Part shown: positions 1 to 9,210 of the stretch, one piece after another | Layout: each line of letters opens with the position of its first letter | Numbering within the stretch: position 1 is the stretch's first letter | Made by a program: the position numbers and the translations under genes | Notes under the pieces: model-generated | What the model saw: only the letters and a program-made list of their open reading frames with translations | Told to the model about the DNA's origin: nothing | The model's database searches: none | Origin: Thioploca sp. | GTDB taxonomy: Bacteria > Pseudomonadota > Gammaproteobacteria > Beggiatoales > Beggiatoaceae | Direction of reading: 5' to 3' | NCBI GenBank assembly: GCA_012032555.1 | Contig: JAAUSR010000054.1 | Location: 1 to 36,217 of the forward strand | Length of the DNA stretch: 36,217 nt

Positions 1-1158
1 CACCAACGTATTTTGGAAGAATTTTAAATAACAAATCACAATTTTAAAACTAATTCGTGCTGTTCCCCTGATGATAATGACTCTAACGGTAAAAGTTTTT
101 TATCACGGCCTTCAGCTAAAAAACCTTTTTTCCGATCAATTTTGATAGTTTTATGCTGAAACTTCCGGTTGACATTGTCCAGAAAAACTTTGATACGTCG
201 TGCTAGATCATCTAGTACTTTTAGTTTATTTTGTGTATCTTGAACGTAGAGTGCCATAACATTCTGTTGGGCGTCGTTAAGACTATCCAGTTGTTCAATA
301 TTGAAAGGATGAGACTCCGTTTCGTCTAATAAAATTCCAATCTCTTTGAATCCGCTCCGTTTTGAATCCAAATCCGTCATGCTCTGTTTGAGTTGTTCTG
401 CTGAAATCTTAGCGGTATGGTTCAGTAAGCGTTGCGGAAAAGACTGATCTAATTGCTGTGAAATTTGCCCATATTCTGCCATTTTTTCTTTGATAAGCAC
501 CTGAAGATTCTTGGCATATTCATTGACCGTTGAAACCATCTTAAACTCATGACGATAAGGAGAAATACGTTCGTTCAGCTGTAATAAGCGTTGCGTTTCG
601 ATTAGATGGATCTTTACGTTTTCCTGAATTTCACGGAAAACTTAAGTTGTGGAAATCTATTCTGCCTTTTTTTATTAGCAGAAAGAGAAATTTGACTATA
701 ACGTTTTACGAGTTCGGTTGCATCAATTTCATCTCCTCTATGTTCATCAAGCCAGCGTTCCTCGCTAATTTGAACTAACCACGGCAGCCGGTCTGTAATT
801 TTTTCACTTAATGTAACAATATCAAAATCAGTAATTGGTTCCTTCCCCAGATTTTTTTTCCATCATTCAATGAAAGATATATCTTCTTTAGTGAACTGTC
901 ATTCATTTCTTCTGAAAGAATAATTTCATAATCATTGGTCAGAACCACACGGAATTCTTGAAATGGAATGCTGCTGAAATAGCCAAACCGGCCGGAAAAT
1001 AGCGCGTTAATCATGAAAAGTATCACGGTTTTACCCACCCCGTTAGGACCATGCAAAATCGTAATATTATCGTCCAGATTTAGATTTATAATATGATCAT
1101 GTAGATTAAATAATTTTTTAACCTCAATGCGTTTGATTCGTAACGAAGTATCTGTCAT
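1..1158 (-). pseudogene. AAA ATPase (AAA_15/RecF-like), frameshifted and left-truncated
   Basis: The frame starts at ATG 1158 and has a Walker A motif GPNGVGKT about 40 residues in. Later, near 62-85, comes an ABC-type signature LSSGEQHELVL, with a predicted coiled coil between. The protein resembles SMC/RecF-like AAA_15 ATPases found in defence and repair loci. It is split into five frame segments. Adding one A to the A8 run at 851-858 restores ...DGKKNLGKEPITDFD. Adding one T to the short T run at about 637-640 joins PQLKF to FREIQENV. A fourth shift of opposite sign at about 39-47 joins HELVL to a DLLFKIL segment that runs off the edge. Walker B lies outside the window. At least two breaks are missing homopolymer bases, so this is either a pseudogene or an intact gene with sequencing errors. 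No partner gene is visible that would tell its pathway. Confidence 0.75.
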
Positions 1159-1531
1159 TTATTTTATCCATTATTAAACTAGCTGAGGTGAGTTAATTAT
1201 TATATAGAATAAATAGTAGGTGAGACAAGTGAAGGCTTTGAATTGTAGAGATTGCCAATTTGCTAATGCTATGTTTATTGATAAGCTAGTATAATTTAGA
1301 TAAAACTGAATAGAATCCAGGGCAACGATTCCTGATTTTGACAAGCTGACTATCCAGCCCCTGCAAGTAGCGAAATTCCAAGTCAGCTACCGGCTACATA
1401 AAGCCGACTTAATAACCATTAAATAGAAATTTTTTATTATTAAAATTATCACGTTACTGTATAAAGCTAGACTGGAGCACATACTTTCAGTTAGAATAAC
1501 ACCTGTCAATAATTACTTAATTTTGACTTAC
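1159..1531. other. Intergenic stretch without recognisable gene
   Basis: These 370 bases lie between the divergent ATPase remnant and tRNA-Ser. They are AT-rich and contain no convincing reading frame. TATAAA near 1460 and TAGAAT at 1492-1497 could be -10 elements for the tRNA/SRP RNA unit, but neither has a good -35 partner. Confidence 0.4.
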
Positions 1532-1622
1532 GGAGAGGTGTCCGAGAGGCTGAAGGAGCACGACTGGAAATCGTGTGTACGCTAATTACGTACCGAGGGT
1601 TCGAATCCCTCTCTCTCCGCCA
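1532..1622 (+). tRNA. tRNA-Ser (anticodon GGA)
   Basis: This is a class II tRNA of 91 nt including an encoded CCA. The acceptor arm GGAGAGG pairs with TCTCTCC (one G-T pair). The anticodon stem CACGA/TCGTG encloses the loop CTGGAAA, giving anticodon GGA for serine codons UCC/UCU. A long variable arm (TACG...CGTA) is typical of tRNA-Ser. The T arm is GAGGG-TTCGAAT-CCCTC. The SRP RNA gene starts about 10 nt downstream on the same strand, so the two may be co-transcribed. Confidence 0.97.
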
Positions 1623-1631
1623 ATGATTTAT

Positions 1632-1746
1632 GGTGGTTCGTGTCGGTCCCCTCGCAACGTAAAGTTGTGAACCCCGTCAGGTCTGGAAGGAAGCAGCGGT
1701 AGCAGCGAAAACGGGTGCCGGGGTGTGGCTGACATGGGCTACCGCC
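1632..1746 (+). ncRNA. ffs: Signal recognition particle RNA, bacterial small (4.5S) type
   Basis: The conserved SRP apical domain is present: GTCAGGTCTGGAAGGAAGCAGC at 1676-1697 has the GGAA tetraloop and the asymmetric internal loop that binds Ffh. The two ends pair into a long hairpin, with GGTGG near 1632 facing CTACC near 1739. The length of about 115 nt fits the gammaproteobacterial 4.5S RNA. With Ffh and FtsY it targets nascent inner-membrane proteins. Exact 5' and 3' ends are inferred from pairing. A C-rich run then TTAATTTT follows, not a strong terminator. Confidence 0.93.
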
Positions 1747-1802
1747 CCCTTAATTTTAAGGTTTAATGCTTGTGCTTATAACGAGATTCAATTGATGCCT
1801 CA

Positions 1803-2768
1803 TTAAGATGACTGCATTTGAGTGGTCGTTTCAATATCAAAGTAACTAGCGGCAATCGCATCGTGGACATGACCCAAACTGGTTTGTAGTCCTTCGATAA
1901 ATTCATGTAATCCTTTATGAGCGAGGACTCGCACATTGGCTGATTGGACTTGTCGGTGTACCCGAGCTAGCCCGCGAAGTGAGGGATCATTTTTCGGTAA
2001 TCCCGACAAACAATTTTCAACGGTGGTGATACAATAACTGACTGTTCTAGGAAATTCAGTGTCTTGTAATAAAAATTTCAATACATCTTCACCCTTAACT
2101 CGTAATCGCATACAGCGACGATAAGCTTGGTAAGCGGTTAGTGACTTGAGAACACTCATCCACTGAATATTATCAAAAGGACTTAGAGTAATATTATCTT
2201 CTTCACTTTGTTCCGGTAATAAATTAGCGGAACGAACATCTAAAATCCGCGTCGTCATATCGGCTCGTTCTAAATAGCAGCCCATACATAAGAAATGGTA
2301 AGCTGTATCATGGCTTATGGTACTCGTAATAATGCCGGTTAATTGTTGACAACCTAAAATAACTTTTTTGAGAAAATCATAAAGATTTCTCTTACTGACT
2401 CCCGTTGAGAGGGAACGCTTAACTAATAAATATAATTCATTCACTTGTTCCCAAGCTTCTGTAGGAATAATATCGCGGCTAGTGCGCATATTTTCACGCG
2501 TTTGTGCTAAGCAACTTAAAATAGAACTATGATTATAAGTATCACCGAGCAAAAATTTGATCACATTCCGTTCGGTGGGTTCACGGTAACTGACATAAAA
2601 AAGTTCTTCATTACTCATAATCTCAATCAGTGGTGCCCAACCAAAAGTCGTATTTTTGGGTAAATCTAATAACAAATGGCTATTAACACTAACTAAACGA
2701 GCAGTATTTTCGGCACGTTCTAAATAGCGCGCCATCCAATAAATATTGCCAGCAACTCTCGATAACAT
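1803..2768 (-). CDS. Alpha-E domain protein (DUF403)
   Basis: The 321-residue protein starts with MLSRVAGNIYWMARYLERAE, the characteristic N-terminus of the alpha-helical Alpha-E (DUF403) family. I chose ATG 2768 over an upstream in-frame start because it gives this family N-terminus and lies one base after the stop of the preceding ATP-grasp gene, suggesting translational coupling. Alpha-E proteins are almost always encoded beside a circularly permuted ATP-grasp (DUF404/DUF407) protein and often a transglutaminase-like protease; that set is thought to make and process a peptide tag or modification, but the reaction is not established. Here no transglutaminase gene follows; SRP RNA lies beyond on the other strand. 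The protein has no signal peptide and appears intact. Confidence 0.88.
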   Translation of the reverse strand: MLSRVAGNIYWMARYLERAENTARLVSVNSHLLLDLPKNTTFGWAPLIEIMSNEELFYVSYREPTERNVIKFLLGDTYNHSSILSCLAQTRENMRTSRDIIPTEAWEQVNELYLLVKRSLSTGVSKRNLYDFLKKVILGCQQLTGIITSTISHDTAYHFLCMGCYLERADMTTRILDVRSANLLPEQSEEDNITLSPFDNIQWMSVLKSLTAYQAYRRCMRLRVKGEDVLKFLLQDTEFPRTVSYCITTVENCLSGLPKNDPSLRGLARVHRQVQSANVRVLAHKGLHEFIEGLQTSLGHVHDAIAASYFDIETTTQMQSS

Positions 2769-2769
2769 G

Positions 2770-4221
2770 TTATTTATCCTCCAAATCAATAACCCAAGTA
2801 TCTTTACTACCACCACCTTGAGAAGAATTGACAACTAACGAACCTTTTTTCAGCGCCACCCGGGTAAGACCGCCGGTGGTGACATAGGTGGTATCACTTT
2901 GTAAAATGAAAGGTCTTAAATCAACGTGACGCGGTTCGACCTGATCATCACAGAGTGTTGGAACGGTTGAAATCGTTAAAGTTGGTTGGGCAATATAATT
3001 GCGGGGATCTTGTTCAATTAATTCGGCAAATTTTTCGCGTTCCTTTTTGCTCGCATGCGGGCCAACTAACATACCATAACCACCCGACTCATTAGCTGGT
3101 TTCACCACGAGCTTATCCAGATTAGCTAATACATACTGGCGTTGTTTGTCCTCTAGACAACGATAAGTTTCAACATTAGGAATAATGGGATCCTCATTTA
3201 AATAATATTTAATAATATCGGGAACATAAGAATAAACTACTTTATCATCAGCAACGCCAGCACCGGGGGCGTTAGCTAACCCGACCCGACCTTTGCGCCA
3301 AGCGCGCATTAATCCTGGGACACCTAATAACGAATCGGGATTAAACACTTCTGGATCTAAAAACCAATCATCCACTCGCCGATAGATGACGTCGACTCGC
3401 TTAAGACCTTGAATATCACGCATATAGACACAATCATTGTCGCCAACTACTAAATCCGGAGCTTCTACCAATTCAGCACCCATATTTTGAGCCAGATAGG
3501 CATGTTCAAAATAAGCCGAGTTGTAAATTCCGGGCGTTAATACGACCACCTGCGGGTAATCTAACGGACGTGGCGAAATAGCGGCTAACATATCAAATAA
3601 TTTGGAGGGATAATCATCAACCGGTTGAATATTTTGATACTCAAATAGTTCCGGCAAAACCCGTTTCATGACCGAGCGATTTTCTAACATGTAAGATACC
3701 CCCGAGGGCACACGAAGATTATCTTCTAACACATACAGAGTACCATCCCGGTCACGTACTAAGTCACTACCACAAATATGAGCCCAAATGTTAAAGGGTG
3801 GTTTAATGCCTACACATTGTGGACGAAAATTTTTAGATTTTGCTAATAATTCTGCTGGAAAGTGACCCGCTTTAACAATCCGTTGTTCACTATAAAGATC
3901 ATCAATAAATAAATTAAGTGCGGTAACTCGTTGCTTTAACCCGGCTTCAGTGCGATCCCACTCTGATTTAGGAATAATCCGCGGAATGATATCAAAAGGC
4001 CAAGCTCGGTCGATGGTTGAACCTTCAGAATAAACTGTAAAAGTAATTCCCATGACTTGAATAGCTAGTTCCGCAGCGTCCTTACGTTCCTTCAATTCTT
4101 CATCGTTCATGGAACTTAAATAATTACCTAGCTCAGCGGCGGCTGGTTGAAGTTCAGCCGTTTTGCCTATCAGTTCATCATAAATATCTTTTATTGGATA
4201 ATTTTTCCAATCAATTGGCAT
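2770..4221 (-). CDS. Circularly permuted ATP-grasp protein (DUF404/DUF407)
   Basis: This 483-residue protein has hallmarks of the CP_ATPgrasp family: GVSYMLENRSVMKRVLPE around residues 174-191, VVVLTPGIYNSAYFEHAYLA around 225-244, LVGDNDCVYMRD-like segments, DVIYRRVDDWFLDP near 277-290, and the glycine-rich LVVKPANESGGYGMLVGP around 370-387. The family is predicted to be an ATP-dependent carboxylate-amine ligase that forms peptide-like bonds; the substrate is unknown. A Shine-Dalgarno GAGGA sits about 8 nt upstream of ATG 4221. The stop codon is separated by one base from the Alpha-E gene, so the two form an operon. The 550-bp gap upstream presumably holds the promoter. The gene looks complete. 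Confidence 0.9.
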   Translation of the reverse strand: MPIDWKNYPIKDIYDELIGKTAELQPAAAELGNYLSSMNDEELKERKDAAELAIQVMGITFTVYSEGSTIDRAWPFDIIPRIIPKSEWDRTEAGLKQRVTALNLFIDDLYSEQRIVKAGHFPAELLAKSKNFRPQCVGIKPPFNIWAHICGSDLVRDRDGTLYVLEDNLRVPSGVSYMLENRSVMKRVLPELFEYQNIQPVDDYPSKLFDMLAAISPRPLDYPQVVVLTPGIYNSAYFEHAYLAQNMGAELVEAPDLVVGDNDCVYMRDIQGLKRVDVIYRRVDDWFLDPEVFNPDSLLGVPGLMRAWRKGRVGLANAPGAGVADDKVVYSYVPDIIKYYLNEDPIIPNVETYRCLEDKQRQYVLANLDKLVVKPANESGGYGMLVGPHASKKEREKFAELIEQDPRNYIAQPTLTISTVPTLCDDQVEPRHVDLRPFILQSDTTYVTTGGLTRVALKKGSLVVNSSQGGGSKDTWVIDLEDK

Positions 4222-4771
4222 GGATTTTTCCTCGGTGGTTTCTCGATATCGTTTAATAAATTATCAGATTTTTTTCTTATATTAAAAAATAAATATAACT
4301 TATTAACAACAAATGACCTTCTTGTTAAATTATTAGCGGTGATTTAATTGCAACCGGAAAAACAGTTGTGAAGGAATAAAGTATTATCTAAATGATGACG
4401 GCAATAGTTATACCCAATTTATAACCAATTAAAATTAATATAATATTATAAAATTAATTCAACAATTGTTATAAATCTAACAAAAAATGAGGAGATCGTT
4501 GTAAGCAATTTGACATTATTTAGGGAGCAAGAAACCATGATTAAATCAGTCAAAGGATAATGAAATGGCAGTTTTAGCAGTGATTGAATCTGAAGACTTA
4601 GTAGATAGAGTGCGTTAAGCGTCAGCCGTAACGCCCTAGCTCGGTAGGGTGGGCAACGCTTCGCTTTTGCCCACCATTTCTAAATAAATGAAAGTAAGTT
4701 GGGAAGAGATTGCTAACCTATTTAGCTTAAAATATAATCATATTGGTTTTCCAACAGCGGATTAACTCATA
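4222..4771. other. Intergenic region with repeat and short frame remnants
   Basis: The first 330 bases are AT-rich and show no gene. On the + strand a short frame starts at 4565 (MAVLAVIESEDLVDRVR, stop about 4618). It is followed by the palindromic repeat at 4643-4678 and another short frame from 4688 (25 codons, MKVSWEEIANLF...) ending in TAA at 4763-4765, in the same frame as the next gene. The two short frames could be pieces of one older gene split by the repeat. I cannot assign either. Confidence 0.35.
4643..4678. repeat. Palindromic intergenic repeat, family A
   Basis: GGTAGGGTGGGCAA and TTGCCCACCATTT flank the core CGCTTCGCT, making a hairpin with a roughly 9-bp GC-rich stem (GGTGGGCAA-type). 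The same unit occurs at 25202-25236 with the arms exchanged, showing it is dispersed. It resembles the REP/MITE-like repeats common in Beggiatoaceae. Confidence 0.8.
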
Positions 4772-6481
4772 GTGAATAACAATGAATCCCAAGATTCTGC
4801 TCAACACTTCGCTTCCTTAAAAGCCTATTATAAGGCAGATCAATATCAAGATTACTCATCAGCTAGCCTACTTTATTTCATTTTAAGAAAAATTGATGCC
4901 GGTATTTTGCTAACCGATTTAGAATTTTCTTGGTTAAGGGAAAATAATCTTGTCGATACGATTGAGTGTATTGAGAGAAAAGCAAAGTATTTTGATAAAT
5001 TTTTAACAGAAGTAAATGAATTATTTAAGCAATATCTACCATCGACTTATCTGACTTATGGAATAATGGGGCTAACCGGAGAGTCATTAAGTAAGCCAAT
5101 CCATTTCATACTTAAAAAGTTAGAAATATTACAACCATTAACCCCAGATGATATAAGCTATCTTAATGCTAACGGGTTTCCGCGATTAGTTACTTTTGCC
5201 GAATTTCGAACATTGAAAGCTAAATATCAAGCTGTCCAATATCCAGATTCTCAGCCTTCTAGTCCATTGTATGCAATATTAAAACAATTAGATGTTAAAG
5301 AACGCTTAAGCATTGAACAAATTGAATGGTTACAATCTCAGCAACTTCCTGAAATATTTGCTATTTTCGAGCAACAAGAATCAAACAAAAATAGCCAATT
5401 CGCCACGTTAAAGGAAAAATATCAAGCCAGCAGTTATGCTGATACCTCTTATTTAAGTCGTCCTCTTTATGAGATTTTGCAACAATTAGACGCTAATAAG
5501 CCCATATCTAAGTTACAAATAAATTGGTTAAAACAACAAGGACTGGCTGAAACCATAGCTGTTGCGGAAGAACAGAAAAATATTAGAGATTTTGAGACAC
5601 TCAAATGTAAATATAAAGCCACTACCATTCAAGAGTCCTCTATTTCCAGCCATTTATATAAAGTACTTAAAAAAATTGACGCAAAAGATTCACTCAGCGA
5701 ACCCGATTTTAATTTTCTTAACAACCGTAAATTAGTACCCACATTCGTGATTTACGTTCAAATGAAAATAAAACATAACCAAGTATTGACAGAATTCGAA
5801 TATAATTGGTTAGTACAAAATAGGCAACATAATGAAATTATTGATAATAACAAAATACGCCACTACTTAATTTCAAGAAAATTAGATGATGGAAAACGAC
5901 TTGATGAAATTGAGGCGACTTGGTTGTATGATTAATATAAAGATGAAGTTGCTCTTCGGATTCGCCATCATGAAATAGAAGCCTTGTTTTATGAAAATGA
6001 ATATAAATGCACAAAAAATAAATGGAACTTAGCTAATGCAAGCAGTCATTGGCGTAAAGCGGAAAAGCCCAAATCGGCATTAGCCGTAACAGATGAATTG
6101 AACTTTGTAACAATTAAAGAAGATAAGCTTAAATCAGCTTTGTTAACAACACGCGGTGGTGCTTTTCGTGATCTTCATGAATTAGATCAAGCTGAAAATT
6201 GTGCTAAACAAGCCATTCAAGGCTATCCACAAAGTTATCATCCCTACACATTAATGGGAACCATTTGTTTTGAACGTGGTCAATATGGAGAGGGTGAAAA
6301 GTGGTTCGAAAAAGCCATTCAGCGGGGTGCTTCTCCACAAGACCACGACGCCGAACTAAAACGAATTGTTAAAAACACTAAAGTTGAAAGTAAACTTCTA
6401 GAATTAATAACTTATCTATTAAATAAAGACAAAGAACGATACGCTTGGGCTGAAAAATATTTAAAAAATAAACACCGGTAA
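4772..6481 (+). pseudogene. 60-residue-repeat protein with C-terminal TPR domain, in-frame TAA
   Basis: The frame starts at GTG 4772 (stop at 4763-4765 upstream; no better start) and reads about 569 codons with one interruption, TAA at 5933-5935. Reading through keeps the same frame (...EATWLYD, stop, YKDEVALRIRHHEIEALF...), so only one codon is affected. The N-terminal part holds five to six imperfect units of about 60 residues with the pattern F..LK.KY.A..Y.......PLY.IL..LD....LS...I.WL. Residues after about 430 hold a TPR-like region (LLTTRGGAFRDLHELDQAEN, YTLMGTICFERGQYGEGEKW) ending KKYL-like. There is no signal peptide. Function is unknown; TPR and helical repeats suggest a protein-binding scaffold. 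Either the gene was inactivated very recently, two proteins are made, or the TAA is a base error. Confidence 0.7.
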
Positions 6482-6910
6482 TGCAGTTGTTTTCACATGT
6501 GAATTAAGAGCAAGTCTGTAAATAACACCAAAAGAACATAGCCGCAGCCAGTCTACCAAACACCTGAACAAGGTAACGATACCGTTCGCTCCGGTGTAGT
6601 TTACCGTATTTTCATATAAGACCAATACCTCGGTTGGTATCCTTAAGCACTTAAATAAAAATGATAAAAACGCCAATTACACAAAACACATGACAAATCC
6701 AACGCCATCATCTAAATCGTGATCTCATTATCTATTCTGAATGTACTTCAACCACGTACTCATATTTTTTGGGGAGTAGTTTGGTTATTGATAAAGATAA
6801 AAGCTTTTATTGAACAATTCTATCAGGCCATTTTAGCTTTAGTTTGGCGTGAATTTAAAAATAGCTTAAACAATTCATCTTCTACAACTACTAACCTTTT
6901 CATCATATTC
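6482..6910. other. Intergenic stretch without recognisable gene
   Basis: Some 430 bases lie between the TPR gene and a family B repeat. A 70-codon frame on the + strand (6719-6931) runs into the repeat and has no family resemblance or ribosome-binding site, so I do not count it as a gene. Nothing else is recognised here. Confidence 0.4.
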
Positions 6911-7001
6911 AGCTTGGTAGGGTCGGTGTAACGCAGTGAAACCGACCATTAGAAATATCAATAAAGGTCGGTTTCGCGTTGCTGCACCGACCCTACAGCC
7001 T
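6911..7001. repeat. 91-bp palindromic repeat, family B, copy 1
   Basis: The unit starts AGCTTGGTAGGGTCGGTG and ends CACCGACCCTACAGCCT. Outer arms TAGGGTCGGTG/CACCGACCCTA and inner arms GAAACCGACC/GGTCGGTTTC are complementary, with an AT-rich loop containing AATATCAATAAA. It matches the copy at 8616-8706 at all but about two positions. A diverged copy in reverse orientation is at 22356-22430. It has no coding capacity and looks like a MITE- or REP-like element. Confidence 0.88.
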
Positions 7002-7156
7002 AAGATAACTGGAGATAACTTCAGTGTAAGACTTATATTAAGTTAATTATAAAGCATGGAATGAATATTTGTCCGCGTAGCATAAACTATGCGCGGACTT
7101 AATTTAGTTCTTTATAGCCTTCCTCATAAACTAAATAGCTTCTTATTCATATGAAT

Positions 7157-7498
7157 TTACTTTAAAGGCGGTTGAGGAATTGGACAAGGTGCTTCTACAG
7201 TGGTTATTTTGCCATTACTATATGTAGTAGTCTTTATCTGAGTGCAACTACTACCTAACGGTACTACAATAGGAGAAACTGGACAAGGCTCTTCAGTGGT
7301 AGTGGCTTGATTATTACGGGTAGTAATAATTCGTTGTACACAACCACTCGAAATCATTGTTGGTTGTGGTGGAGGTATTTCTTTTTTAGAAATACCGTGA
7401 CTTAGTGGGTTGTTATAGTAATATTCTCCAGCCCAACCAGCTACACTCATAAAGCTACATAAGCTTAATATACTCAAACTTAATCTCACCTTATTCAT
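7157..7498 (-). CDS. Small secreted protein with two Cys-pair repeats
   Basis: The 113-residue product has a signal peptide (MNKVRLSLSILSLCSFMSVAGWAG, probable cleavage just after AGWAG), preceded by GGAG about 9 nt upstream of ATG 7498. The mature part contains two related units: SGCVQRIITTRNNQATTTEE followed by PCPVSP, and SSCTQIKTTTYSNGKITTVE followed by APCPIPQP. Each unit has one Cys at the start and one in a C-P-x-P motif, so disulfides in the periplasm are likely. I do not recognise the family. Intergenic repeats and an IS remnant flank it, so it stands alone as a transcription unit. Confidence 0.7.
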   Translation of the reverse strand: MNKVRLSLSILSLCSFMSVAGWAGEYYYNNPLSHGISKKEIPPPQPTMISSGCVQRIITTRNNQATTTEEPCPVSPIVVPLGSSCTQIKTTTYSNGKITTVEAPCPIPQPPLK

Positions 7499-7639
7499 AA
7501 TATTGCTCCCAGTAAGGAAATAGCATGTCTCGAAAAGATTTTAGATAGTTCTAATCCAGATTATTTCATAAACACCGCGCGATATTTTAGCATACTTTTA
7601 CTTTTATCCTAGTCTGGTCTGTCGATAAGCAGGGCTACC

Positions 7640-8615
7640 TCATAAAAAAGTCTGAGCAAGAATATTCGTTAAGGTGGCATTATCCCAGCCAGCGGCCTTA
7701 CGCATTCCTTTAATACTTACCCGTTTCTTTTTAATGGATTGGATCATGTTTAAAGCCGCGTGACGGATAATGCCGAGATTAGTAGGGGCGTTGCCTCTGC
7801 GTATACGACTCTGGTCTTCGCCAAACGACCTATCTAATACCCAATGTAGTTAATTGTCGAGGCTCCAAGGGAAGCGAACCGCAGCCAACGCTTCTGATGC
7901 TGTTGTTAGTGAACTACTAATAAAATAGCGTGTTTCTGGTGAAATCGTGTCGCCAACCTGACGCTCACTTTCGATGGCTACTATGCTGTTAAGGCTTTGA
8001 CATTCGGGATGCCGAAGTTGAAGCCACTCCATGTCAGTACTTAGCCGACCGCGTCTGATTTCAATACGTCCATGCCCTTTATCAAGGGTTTCTGCCGTAC
8101 TCATCTTCGCTAATGATGAAGCCGGGGAGAGTGTAAAATACAGTTCGACATCTTCAGGTAAGTTACTTTGATTGCCTTTTAGGGCCAGGAGGTAATCGCC
8201 ACCTCGATGGACAATTTTCTCAGCAAGGTTTTTTTGGCAACCCATCGCATCAATCGTGACAATGGCCCTACGCACATTTAACCATCCCAATAGTTCGGGA
8301 ATGGCAGTGATTTCATTGGATTTTTGGTCAGTTTTCATTTGACCTAAGACAATGCCCGCTTCGCTAGCAAAGGTGGAGACTAAATGAATCGGTGATTAGT
8401 AGGTATCGTAACTACCTCGTAGGGTTTTACCATCAATCGCCACCACTGATTTAGCCACTTCGGGGTTTAACCAAGCTTGAATCCATTGCATAAATAACCG
8501 TTGGAACTGATTACTATCTATTGCCCGAAAGAAACGCCTTAAGGTATCATCGCTGGGAATACCATTTCGGTATGCTAAATATTGCCTTAACAAATCCAAC
8601 TTTGACCAACCAAAT
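7640..8615 (-). pseudogene. ISAs1-family transposase remnant (two in-frame TAA, N-terminus lost)
   Basis: Read leftward from about 8615, the frame gives LFGWSKLDLLRQYL..., FFRAIDSNQFQ, the ISAs1 motif AIDGKTLRGS, then TAA (8396-8398). It continues in the same frame with SPIHLVSTFASEAGIVLGQM, the DDE-domain segments VTIDAMGCQKN and DYLLALKGNQ, and KGHGRIEIRRG. A second TAA (7850-7852) comes before LHWVLDRSFGED and a tail ending at TGA 7640. Both TAA codons sit where homologues usually have a residue such as Gln, so one C-to-T change each would explain them. The N-terminal 40-60 residues are missing and the frame meets a family B repeat at 8616. The element cannot make an active transposase. 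Confidence 0.87.
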
Positions 8616-8706
8616 AGCTTGGTAGGGTCGGTGTAACGCAGTGAAACCGACCATTGGAAATATCAATAAAGGTTGGTTTCGCGTTGCTGCACCGACCCTA
8701 CAGCCT
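8616..8706. repeat. 91-bp palindromic repeat, family B, copy 2
   Basis: Nearly identical to the unit at 6911-7001 and in the same orientation; the differences I see are CCATTGGAAA for CCATTAGAAA and GGTTGG for GGTCGG. It lies exactly where the ISAs1 transposase frame loses its N-terminus. Confidence 0.88.
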
Positions 8707-8892
8707 TACCTTAGCGAGCGTAACCTGGATAAAACGAAGCCAAGTAGGTCGGGTTAGCGAAGCGTAATCCGACTCTTTGAATGGATAACCCCAAAAACGT
8801 ACCTTGAGGGTTGAGTAAAGCTTCACTAACTCGACCAACTTAACTAGCACTGGATTGAGGAATAAAGCCCAGCGAACCTGAATCGTACTTAG
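8707..8892. other. Mosaic of short degenerate palindromic repeats
   Basis: This stretch is made of repeat-like pieces. GTCGGGTTAGCGAAGCGTAA with TCCGAC just after it forms a hairpin near 8743-8768. Related arms occur near 8812-8875 (GGGTTGAGTAAAGCTTCACT; GGATTGAGGAATAAAGCCCAG). The motif type recurs at 25122-25140 and 28870-28892. No gene is visible. Confidence 0.5.
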
Positions 8893-9063
8893 TATCTAGC
8901 TATCCGAAACGAAACCGGCAATGCTCTTTTTGAAGAACCGATTGGTGTTTATCCCCTTAATTGGGCTACCCATCACCCCAAAGTGCTCCATATTACTCTG
9001 GAACCGGTTGGATTTCGTTCCTTAACCCAGCTGAGGGTTCGTATTAACCTTTATTTGAAGTAA
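8893..9063 (+). pseudogene. C-terminal gene fragment of unknown family
   Basis: An open frame without a start codon reads YLAIRNETGNALFEEPIGVY, then PLNWATHHPKVLHITLEPVG, and ends LRVRINLYLK before TAA at 9061-9063. Its composition looks like real protein, and it starts where the repeat mosaic ends. I do not recognise the family. It is probably a truncated tail left after repeat insertion or deletion. Confidence 0.4.
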
Positions 9064-9129
9064 TAGCAAATAATTTCCTTTGACATTTTTAATCCATTCT
9101 GGTCTCCTATACACAAAATATAATCGTCT

Positions 9130-9210
9130 TCGTTACCAAGCTCAGCTTGGCGAGAGAAACGAAGCCGAGCTTCGTGTACAGATACTATCAAGCTCGGTTT
9201 GGTAGCGAGC
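9130..9210. repeat. Palindromic repeat, family F
   Basis: The left arm CGTTACCAAGCTCAGCTTGG is an imperfect reverse complement of the right arm CAAGCTCGGTTTGGTAGCG, and a GAAGCCGAGCTTCG hairpin lies between them. The unit abuts the TnpB-like fragment that follows and probably caused its truncation. Confidence 0.6.

Noticed and set aside
6719-6931. Small membrane protein at 6719-6931
   Set aside because: The frame ends inside a family B repeat, lacks a ribosome site and shows no family resemblance.
7640-8615. TAA codons inside ISAs1 and the TPR gene as a sign of stop-codon reassignment
   Set aside because: TAA is also used as the normal stop of intact genes here, for example dnaB at 15195-15197, and the interrupted genes are mostly decaying mobile elements.
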